Of a stretch of DNA of 33,634 bases, positions 8,957 to 16,466 are shown piece after piece. Below the pieces are notes generated by a model. It made no database searches and had not been told where the DNA came from. It saw nothing but the letters and a program-made list of their open reading frames with translations. Position 1 is the stretch's first letter; each line of letters begins with the position of its first letter. A program made the translations under genes and the position numbers. Location: assembly GCA_015492295.1 (NCBI GenBank), contig WGFI01000113.1, positions 1 to 33,634 on the forward strand. The letters run 5' to 3'. This stretch comes from Caldifarciminota bacterium (GTDB lineage: Bacteria > Hydrothermota > Hydrothermia > LBFQ01).

Positions 8957-10764
8957 CAGTATATATACCCCCTGTAATCTTTCAAGGGCATGAGCTCCTC
9001 GAGTTCCCTTTGGAGATTCGTTAGGAGTTCCATAGCTTGCGTTTGTTGATTTTGCAGTATGAAATTAGATAACCTCTTTTCAAAATCCTTTCTGTCAGGT
9101 GGTATTTCATAGTGCTTTATAACATAATAAGCCCCATCCTCATAATCGTAAGGCCCCATCCAATTTCCGGTTTTTATATTCATAAGTACCCTATACAGAA
9201 CTTCCTTATTCGTTATTCCGGGAACATAAGCCCTATAATTCGTACTATCCGCCTTCCCTATGTATATTCCGTATTTGGAATAGCGATTTTTCAATGTATC
9301 CAAGTCTTCACCTGATTTCAGTTCCTTGATCACTTTCTTCATCAAACTCAGAGCAAACTCTCTCTTCTTGGATTTTATATACTCCTTTTTTACCTCATCT
9401 TTGATTTCATCAAAACTTGGCACACCTTCTTTGTATTTCTTTATAACCTGAACTATGGCGTAATACTTTGGCTTGAATATTATTCCTGATATATCTCCTT
9501 CTTTGGCATTTTTTATAAAGGTTATAAGGCTCCTATCCGGACCTATGAAGGGTATGAACCCCAAACTTATATCAAACTTTCCCGTGCTATCAACCCTGAA
9601 ACCGAATCTCTTTGCAGTTTCCAAGAAGTTCTCTTTCTTAACAACGGATAAGAACTTTATCAGACTATCTCTCAAACTCTGTCTGGTTTTATAGGAGGTT
9701 TTTATGGATACGAATATATGGGCGAGACGAACACTATCCTCCTTCTTTTCAAGGACTTTAACTATGTTGTATCCACCTGGAACATCAAACGGACCCAATA
9801 TGGAACCTGTATCCGCCTCCTCAACAGCCTTCCTGACATCTGGGGGTAAGGTGAATAAGGCTAACCACCCCAACTCACCCTCGTTTTCCTTCGTATTTTG
9901 GTCCTCAGAATAGATCTTGACGGCTTCTTTCCAATCTCTCAATGCTTCTTTCTTAGCTCTATTTATGAGGTCCTTAGCCTGTAAAGAGTCATCCTTGGAA
10001 GGATTTTTATATACTCTGATTATATACATATCGGCATAAGGTGGTTTGTAGAACTTTTCACGATTCTTTTCAAAGAACTTTTTAAGTTCCTCATCCGTAG
10101 GTTGCTTTATTTCCTCATCGGGAACGCGCGTGTATATGATATTGGCGAAAGTGAATCCGTACTTTGTGTTCTCAAACTTCCATTTCTCCCACATCTCCTC
10201 CTTTGAGATTACAGGAATCTTGGATATGAAGAATCTTATAAGATCAGCGGGTATCTCATTCCTGAGCTTTTGCTCATAACCTGCAAATATGGGAGCGAAC
10301 CTTTTATCGTTCAGAACCTGTAAATATTTCTGATAATCAAACCTTCCATCCCTTATAAAGTTGCTATCCCTGAGTAATTCAGGTGGGGGAAGTAAGGCTA
10401 TAAGTGTGAGTATCGCTTTATCTGAAAGCTTAAATCCATACTTTTCGGCCAACTTCTTCCATCTAAGGTTATCAACCAAACGGAAAAATACCGCCTCTCT
10501 TATATTATCCTCCTCCTCAGGAGTAAGAGATTCTACCTTCCTAACCCTTAAAGTCTCCTGTATCTCCTGTTGAACCAAGGCTTCATAATAATCGCTTGTT
10601 ATCTTTACATCACCAACCTCGGCGATTATGCCTTGCTCCCAAGGCTTAGCCCTATTGATGTTCAATATATTTGCACCGAGTTCAAAAACAAGCCACGCTA
10701 TGAATGCTATTGAAACTATCCATATAAGCCATTTAAAACTTTCCCTAAAAGTCCGCAAAGCCAT
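8956..10764 (-). CDS. PpiD/SurA-like membrane-anchored peptidyl-prolyl isomerase/chaperone
   Basis: N-terminal TM, SurA_N-like region, two parvulin-like segments (e.g. GELGWLALFTLPPDVRKAVEEADTGSILGPFDVPGGYNIVKVLEKKE). Confidence 0.87.
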   Translation of the reverse strand: MALRTFRESFKWLIWIVSIAFIAWLVFELGANILNINRAKPWEQGIIAEVGDVKITSDYYEALVQQEIQETLRVRKVESLTPEEEDNIREAVFFRLVDNLRWKKLAEKYGFKLSDKAILTLIALLPPPELLRDSNFIRDGRFDYQKYLQVLNDKRFAPIFAGYEQKLRNEIPADLIRFFISKIPVISKEEMWEKWKFENTKYGFTFANIIYTRVPDEEIKQPTDEELKKFFEKNREKFYKPPYADMYIIRVYKNPSKDDSLQAKDLINRAKKEALRDWKEAVKIYSEDQNTKENEGELGWLALFTLPPDVRKAVEEADTGSILGPFDVPGGYNIVKVLEKKEDSVRLAHIFVSIKTSYKTRQSLRDSLIKFLSVVKKENFLETAKRFGFRVDSTGKFDISLGFIPFIGPDRSLITFIKNAKEGDISGIIFKPKYYAIVQVIKKYKEGVPSFDEIKDEVKKEYIKSKKREFALSLMKKVIKELKSGEDLDTLKNRYSKYGIYIGKADSTNYRAYVPGITNKEVLYRVLMNIKTGNWMGPYDYEDGAYYVIKHYEIPPDRKDFEKRLSNFILQNQQTQAMELLTNLQRELEELMPLKDYRGYIY

Positions 10765-10802
10765 AAGCGGGAATTATAAAGACGGGAAAGATTTGAGCGT
10801 TT

Positions 10803-11324
10803 TCATTTTCCAATACCCACCGCTGCTAAAGTCTTGAAATAGAATCTCAAAACATTTTTTAATTCTTTTCTATATCTATATCGTTTTCCCCAACCTATAA
10901 CAGGATAATAAGATACCCCTATACGAGGGGAGAATATAAATGATACTCTAAGGGGGTGCATAGGAAAATTCAAAATGAATGGGGAAGAGATTTCCGTCTG
11001 AACCCCCCAGTAAGGTTGGGAAATGTACAAATCGCCAACGGTCGTAGCCATTGAAGAAACGATACCTACATATACATTAATCGCATTCACACTCCTTCCA
11101 ATCATAAACCTATAATCCTGTTTATATACAAATGCATCTTCGTTTGGGGGCATGAAGCTCGTACCATAGGACGCGTAGAATATCCAGGATCCTGAGCTCC
11201 CCCCTATTGCAGCTTCCGATAAACTTGCAGCGTTTATCTCAAAAAATTCATAATTATATACCCTTGCCAATGAAAGCGCATCAATATTACCTCCTATGAA
11301 AAGCAACCAGGTCAAGATAAACAT
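10803..11324 (-). CDS. Putative secreted/outer-membrane beta-barrel protein
   Basis: Start trimmed to internal Met (MFILTWLLFIGGNIDALSLARVYNYEF) from the 251 aa ORF that overlaps the divergent receptor gene; TTG at 11315 is another candidate start; beta-rich, aromatic sequence. Confidence 0.6.
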   Translation of the reverse strand: MFILTWLLFIGGNIDALSLARVYNYEFFEINAASLSEAAIGGSSGSWIFYASYGTSFMPPNEDAFVYKQDYRFMIGRSVNAINVYVGIVSSMATTVGDLYISQPYWGVQTEISSPFILNFPMHPLRVSFIFSPRIGVSYYPVIGWGKRYRYRKELKNVLRFYFKTLAAVGIGK

Positions 11325-11384
11325 TATAAAGCCGAAACTGATGCCCCGTAGGGGAAACTCTACTACCTTAGAATGATTTCCTTT

Positions 11385-13232
11385 ATGATTCTTACACTTA
11401 TTGCAGTAAAGATATGCGTCCTTGATGCTGAAACGAAAAAACCTATTGAAAACGCCTATGTCAGAGGTAAGTACGATTGGGGTATGACGAATAAGAAAGG
11501 TTGCGTTGAACTGCACAGGAAGGAAGATACTATTCTCGTTGTAAGGATCGGGTATCACAGTGTGAAAACGGCGTTTAAAGATACCATATATTTGGTACCT
11601 TCACCTTTGAGTTTGAGGGAGGTTGAAGTTTCAGCGGTTAGGATCAAGGCGATCTCTCACCTTCCTTTTTCCGTTGAGGTGGCTGATAGGGAGCTTAAAG
11701 TTGATGAGGTGAATATACAAGGTTTTGGAACCGCATACGCTAAACCCGTGATTCGCGGATTTGGCATAAAGCGGTTGAGTATAATAAGGGATGGATTTGT
11801 TATCTCGGATCTTTCGGAAGGGTACGATCATCCCTTGCACCTTACATATCCCGATGTTGAAGAGGTGGATATAATAAAAGGTTCCGCTGGGTCCGTATTT
11901 GGTGGAGGTTTCGGTGGATTGATATATGGTAAGAGCTCTTCAGCCAAATATGACACTATCTTCCACAAGTTTGATGTTCTTTTCAACAACAATGGCAGGA
12001 AATTTAAGGGTGAATATATGTTCAACTATGGAAATGATGCTCTGTCATCCTTAGTTGTTATAAGCGGTGAGGATTCTAAGAATTATGCCTCCGCTAATGA
12101 GTTGGTTCCTAACTCTTTCAGCCGTGAAATATACACATCCTTGAACCTTAGATGGAGATTTTGGGGATTTGACCCATCTCTGTATTTAAGATATAATTTC
12201 AAAAGATGGGGAATCCCATTTGAGAGTTCGGTATCAAACAACCGGTATTCGGATATAACATTTGTACTATCCGGATTTGGCTTAAATTATCAGAGAACGG
12301 AACAGCTTGAAATCTACGATGAGGGGAGAAGCACCGAAATCTTCTCCGAAACCTACCAGATGAAATACGAATATAAATACAAGCATTATCAAGGAATCTT
12401 GCGAGTCCTCATGGAAAGAATGCTTGAAAGTAGATTTGAAGGATTCGCATCCATATACGGACCTTTATATACATCCGAACGCTTTCAGATATTGGGAGGC
12501 TTGGGTGCAAAGGTTCTTAAAGATAAACATAACTTTTCGGCTTTCATAGGAGGTTCCTATGATATACCCTTTGGAAACTTGGGACTATCTTTTTCAAGAT
12601 CCTTCAGATTTCCAACCTTGTATGAGCTGTATTTTGAAGGGGTGCATCATGGGGTCGGTAGGTACGATGTGGGAAATCCGGATTTGAGGGAGGAAGTTTC
12701 ATACGAGGTTCAGGCCTCGGCGAAGCTTATGAAAGGGAATATAATATTTAACATTCAATCCTTTGGGATGCGGGTTTATGATTACATAGCTCTTATGTAC
12801 GATGGGAATTATATTGACAAAGGGGGTCATACGATCGGAAAATATAGGTGGGTTAATACGGATGCTCTATTCTACGGATACAATCTTAGGGGATCCTATG
12901 TCTTTAAAAATTCAACTTTAACTTTGAGCTATTCAGAAGTGAGGGCACAGTTTGAGAATCCCAAGGTTGTGGATTATCTTCCTTCCCCCGAACTCAGATT
13001 TTCATTATCAATGAGCCTTGGTATATTTTCACCCCAGGGATTTATAAGATACATACCTTCAAGAGGTAAAACCATAGGTGAGTTGAATCTAAGCGTAGGC
13101 AACGACGATATGAGGATGACTATGGGTATATTTAATCTTATGAATGCGGATTGGTTTGAACCGGTTGATCCCTTACGAACACCGATTCCCGGAAGGTCAG
13201 TTTATATTAGATTTTCAAAGTATATCCATTGA
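11385..13232 (+). CDS. TonB-dependent outer-membrane receptor with carboxypeptidase-regulatory-like N-terminal domain
   Basis: VLDAETKKPIENAYV repeat domain, plug (PVIRGFGIKRLSIIRDGFVISDLSEGYDHP..VEEVDIIKGSAGSVFGGGFGG), barrel ending IRFSKYIH; ORF opens at 11373 but Met at 11385 fits the TAGAAT box at 11369-11374. Confidence 0.9.
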   Translation: MILTLIAVKICVLDAETKKPIENAYVRGKYDWGMTNKKGCVELHRKEDTILVVRIGYHSVKTAFKDTIYLVPSPLSLREVEVSAVRIKAISHLPFSVEVADRELKVDEVNIQGFGTAYAKPVIRGFGIKRLSIIRDGFVISDLSEGYDHPLHLTYPDVEEVDIIKGSAGSVFGGGFGGLIYGKSSSAKYDTIFHKFDVLFNNNGRKFKGEYMFNYGNDALSSLVVISGEDSKNYASANELVPNSFSREIYTSLNLRWRFWGFDPSLYLRYNFKRWGIPFESSVSNNRYSDITFVLSGFGLNYQRTEQLEIYDEGRSTEIFSETYQMKYEYKYKHYQGILRVLMERMLESRFEGFASIYGPLYTSERFQILGGLGAKVLKDKHNFSAFIGGSYDIPFGNLGLSFSRSFRFPTLYELYFEGVHHGVGRYDVGNPDLREEVSYEVQASAKLMKGNIIFNIQSFGMRVYDYIALMYDGNYIDKGGHTIGKYRWVNTDALFYGYNLRGSYVFKNSTLTLSYSEVRAQFENPKVVDYLPSPELRFSLSMSLGIFSPQGFIRYIPSRGKTIGELNLSVGNDDMRMTMGIFNLMNADWFEPVDPLRTPIPGRSVYIRFSKYIH

Positions 13233-13975
13233 CCTATCTCCTTTTAATACTGACAGGATATTTCGCAGGATTTATAGGATCCCTGCTGGGTCTAGGTGGA
13301 GGAATAATAGTTGTTCCTTCATTGACTCTCATCGGCGTAGATATAAAATCGGCCGTTGCCATAAGTATTTTAACCACGATAGCGACCTGGGCATCGGCAT
13401 CGGAAAAATATCTGAAAACTCAACTCGTTGATTTCAAAATAGCGTTTCTTTTAGGCTCAGCGACATCCTTGGGCGCTTTCTTAGGTTCAAGATTCCTGTA
13501 CTTATTCTCGGAGAAGATTATAGTTTTCGTCTTTGTGATAATAGCCTTTGTGGTTATACTATCCAACCTGATGAACATAAGGAGAGATAATGAGAAGTAC
13601 GAGTATTCCTTGAGCAGATTGTTTGTATCTTTCCTATTTATGAATATCGCAGGTTTCATATCCGCGGTTTTGGGTATAGGTGCGGGTGTATTCAAAGTTT
13701 TCACTATGGACAGGATAATAAGGCTCCCTTATAGAACATCAACCGCAACTAGTATGTTCCTCATAGGGATAACCGCATCTTCAAGCGCGGTATATTATGC
13801 ATATAAAGGGGATTTTGAGCCGAGATACGCTTCTTTGGTAGCTATAGGTGCAATACTCGGTGGAATCACAGGTTCAAGGGTTATGTTGAGACTTCCCGTT
13901 AATATATTGAGAATAATATTTTCCGTTATCGTGGTCCTTTTGGTTATCAGTCTTATAATGAAAGTGTATCTATGA
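13229..13975 (+). CDS. TauE/SafE family membrane transporter
   Basis: GFIGSLLGLGGGIIVVPSL and ISAVLGIGAGVFKVF half-repeats; TTGA overlap with receptor stop. Confidence 0.88.
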   Translation: MTYLLLILTGYFAGFIGSLLGLGGGIIVVPSLTLIGVDIKSAVAISILTTIATWASASEKYLKTQLVDFKIAFLLGSATSLGAFLGSRFLYLFSEKIIVFVFVIIAFVVILSNLMNIRRDNEKYEYSLSRLFVSFLFMNIAGFISAVLGIGAGVFKVFTMDRIIRLPYRTSTATSMFLIGITASSSAVYYAYKGDFEPRYASLVAIGAILGGITGSRVMLRLPVNILRIIFSVIVVLLVISLIMKVYL

Positions 13976-14880
13976 GGATATTTGTGCTTGTAATATTGAT
14001 ACTTTCAATCGTCTTGGAGATCATAATGGGCAGAGTTTTTTCCACGAATCTGTTGATTCTGAGAATCATAAGGGTTCTCTTAGGTGTTTCCGTAGGTTTT
14101 GCCTTAGGTTCAACGGGAGCGGCATTGCAGAGAGTGTATAAGAATCCTTTGGCTGACGGTTATATTTTGGGTATATCGGGTGGGGCGATATTTGGAATCG
14201 CTTTTGGAGAGCTTACGAATATAAATATACCCGGAAGTTTGTTGGCATTGACCATGTCAATAATCGTTGGGATATTCGTTATAATGGCGAGTTTTCGTTT
14301 GGATGAATATTTAATACCGGTTTTCGGTATAGGGTTAGGAATGTTTTTTTCATCCTTGGCTATTTTACTTTTTATGCTTGCAGGTGTTGAATCAACGAGG
14401 ACTTTTTATGCCTTATGGGGATCACTCGGAAGATTCTTTTCTTTAAAGGATTTACCCCTCTCCTTGCTTATATTTTTTATGAGCATCGTACTCCCACTTT
14501 TCTTGGTTTTTAAGGATAGGGATCTTGATGCCGTATCTCTCGGGGAGATTGAATCCTTGTGTCTGGGATACGATCCTCGGAGGATAACGATATACTCAAC
14601 AATTGTATCCTCTATATTGGTAGCGATCCTGACATCTTATGTTGGTATAGTCGGGTTTGTTGGGGTAATGTCCCCTCATATAGTAGGTTTATTTTATAGA
14701 AAGGAGGGTAAGGACTTCTATCTTCTTTCGGGAATGGTAGGTGTAATTTTGGTTTTGATTGCGGATTCTTTCGGAAGGGTTATCCTTGGAATAGATCCAC
14801 CGATCGGTATAATAATGAGTATAATAGGAGCGCCTTTCTTTGTCTATTTGGTATTAAAGGAGAGGAGGGGAAGGGAGTAG
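13972..14880 (+). CDS. FecCD/BtuC-family ABC importer permease
   Basis: GSTGAALQRVYKNPLADGYILGISGGA, GIVGFVGVMSPHIVGL, PIGIIMSIIGAPFFVYL; ATGA overlap with upstream gene. Confidence 0.92.
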   Translation: MRIFVLVILILSIVLEIIMGRVFSTNLLILRIIRVLLGVSVGFALGSTGAALQRVYKNPLADGYILGISGGAIFGIAFGELTNINIPGSLLALTMSIIVGIFVIMASFRLDEYLIPVFGIGLGMFFSSLAILLFMLAGVESTRTFYALWGSLGRFFSLKDLPLSLLIFFMSIVLPLFLVFKDRDLDAVSLGEIESLCLGYDPRRITIYSTIVSSILVAILTSYVGIVGFVGVMSPHIVGLFYRKEGKDFYLLSGMVGVILVLIADSFGRVILGIDPPIGIIMSIIGAPFFVYLVLKERRGRE

Positions 14881-14888
14881 GAGTAGTT

Positions 14889-15326
14889 TTACTTTATAGG
14901 TATCTCCTTAGAGCGGGATTTCTCCGACTTAGGTATCTCTATATGGAGGACACCATTTTCAAGTTTCGCAGATATTTTATCGGCCTCAATGTTCGTGGGA
15001 AGCTGAATAGCCCTCTTGAATGAGCCGAATACTATCTCTCTCCTATGATACTGGGCATCCTTCTCCTCCTTTTCCTCCTTCCTCTCACCGGATATGGTAA
15101 GTACATTATCGGAAACTTCTATCTTCAAATCCTCCTTCTTTACACCGGGAACATCCACATCAAGGATGTACTTATCCGTCAGCTCTTTGATCTGGATGGC
15201 GGGAGTCCAAGGGAACTCTCTATCTATCACCCTATCGGATAGGAAACTATCAAAAAGCTTCTCCATCTCCCTTCTCAAATTCTCAAGTTCCCTAAAAGGA
15301 TCCCATCTTACTATTTCCCTTGCCAT
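14889..15326 (-). CDS. Small heat-shock protein, Hsp20/alpha-crystallin family
   Basis: VDVPGVKKEDLKIEVSDNVLTISGERK, LENGVLHIEIPKSE; RBS aggaggtga. Confidence 0.96.
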   Translation of the reverse strand: MAREIVRWDPFRELENLRREMEKLFDSFLSDRVIDREFPWTPAIQIKELTDKYILDVDVPGVKKEDLKIEVSDNVLTISGERKEEKEEKDAQYHRREIVFGSFKRAIQLPTNIEADKISAKLENGVLHIEIPKSEKSRSKEIPIK

Positions 15327-15367
15327 GACTTCACCTCCTTTTTAACTTATGTTAACCAATCCATTCA

Positions 15368-15396
15368 ATTATGTCTGAAATCGACCCCCTTGTCAA
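15368..15396 (-). promoter_or_regulatory. Sigma-A-type promoter of hsp20 (TTGACA-17-CATAAT) with an imperfect TTGAC-N6-GTCGA dyad
   Basis: Minus strand TTGACA at 15396-15391, 17 nt spacer, CATAAT at 15373-15368. Confidence 0.75.
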
Positions 15397-15600
15397 GTAA
15401 GGTCATCTTACTTTATATCACGCGGGTTGTTAGTTGAGGTATAGAGAATGGCAAAGAGAGTAAAGGCTTACTTATACCCGCTGCGTTTCCATGCCCAAAT
15501 CAGTATTTTATTCGTGTTTCTCAACAACTACCAATGCACCGCATCCTAACTTTACCTCGGACAGCTTACCCCTAAGGTGGAGGGAGAGGAATCTTTGATT

Positions 15601-16167
15601 TTATTTAACAATTACCTTGCGAACCTTACCTAACGCCCTTACAAAATATATCCCAGGCTTCAACTTAATCGTCTTTTCACCCTTAACCTGATACCTCCCG
15701 ATCCTACGACCTGATACATCCCATACTTCTACACTTACAGGCTTATCCTTGGAAAGCACCTTAACCTTCAATCCCCCTATAGTGGATGAAATCGTTAGAG
15801 GTTCATTTGCCTTTTGAAGAAAGCTTTTAGTTAAACTGTTGGGTGAAGGAGTCTCTACACTTCCGCAGCTGGGATCTTCATCCCTATAAACGCATACAAC
15901 AAAACACCCTACACCTGAATAGCACTTCATATGCCAATAGCTTATTTTACAAATATCGGATGCTCCTCCTCCATTACAGGGACCGCACCTTGGACAGCTT
16001 CCCCCACCACCTTGTTCCGAATGAGTAAAGAAATCCTTCTCCGCCCTTGGAATGCTAAAAGGTTTTGTGAGTTTTCTCCGCGTTTCCAGCGCTTTATCCC
16101 AAAGTTGAAGAATCCCCTTTTCCTGAGGTGTTAAATAAGGATTTGCGCTTAGCATAAGTATTATCAT
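15601..16167 (-). CDS. Small exported protein with an 8-cysteine, glycine-rich segment and C-terminal sorting domain
   Basis: Start trimmed to MIILMLSANPYLTPQEKG (RBS ggaggt); GGGGSCPRCGPCNGGGASDICKISYWHMKCYSGVGCFVVCVYRDEDPSC; C-terminus VSVEVWDVSGRRIGRYQVKGEKTIKLKPGIYFVRALGKVRKVIVK. Confidence 0.75.
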   Translation of the reverse strand: MIILMLSANPYLTPQEKGILQLWDKALETRRKLTKPFSIPRAEKDFFTHSEQGGGGSCPRCGPCNGGGASDICKISYWHMKCYSGVGCFVVCVYRDEDPSCGSVETPSPNSLTKSFLQKANEPLTISSTIGGLKVKVLSKDKPVSVEVWDVSGRRIGRYQVKGEKTIKLKPGIYFVRALGKVRKVIVK

Positions 16168-16197
16168 CTCTTTACCTCCTTTCCCTCTCTCCTTCAA

Positions 16198-16232
16198 GTC
16201 CTTTGGGTGAAGGGGGTTAAGCCCCAAAGGAC
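16198..16232 (-). other. Stable hairpin in the 5' UTR of the 8-Cys gene
   Basis: GTCCTTTGGG (16198-16207) and CCCAAAGGAC (16223-16232), perfect 10-bp stem, 15-nt loop. Confidence 0.7.
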
Positions 16233-16283
16233 CCCTCTCCCTCCACCCTGTCAGACTCACCTGTTATTCTGTGCAACCATTTA

Positions 16284-16312
16284 ATTATGTGTGAAATTGA
16301 CCCCCTTGTCAA
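16284..16312 (-). promoter_or_regulatory. Sigma-A-type promoter of the 8-Cys gene (TTGACA-17-CATAAT) with a perfect TTGAC-N6-GTCAA dyad
   Basis: Minus strand TTGACA at 16312-16307, 17 nt spacer, CATAAT at 16289-16284; near-duplicate of the hsp20 promoter. Confidence 0.75.
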
Positions 16313-16466
16313 ATGAGATCATCCTCTTTAACGATGGATTTATTTGACCAAGCATCATCAGCTTTTATAATCCCCTTATTTGGCTAACTTACTCGGCTTC
16401 TTAACGGTCTTTCCGTATCCAACGTTTTGGGACAAATACATCTTTCGGTGTTAGAATATCTAACTC

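Noticed and set aside
15601-16260. Full 219-aa ORF start (MSLTGWRERGPLGLNPLHPKD...)
   Set aside because: Upstream 31 residues cover the hairpin and would begin close to the predicted +1; internal Met at 16167 has a good GGAGGT site.
15361-16330. Direct repeats flanking the 8-Cys gene as insertion-sequence or composite transposon ends
   Set aside because: No transposase, and each repeat fits exactly a TTGACA-17-CATAAT promoter for the gene downstream; promoter duplication is the simpler reading, though a MITE-like origin of the 14-nt inverted repeats is left open.
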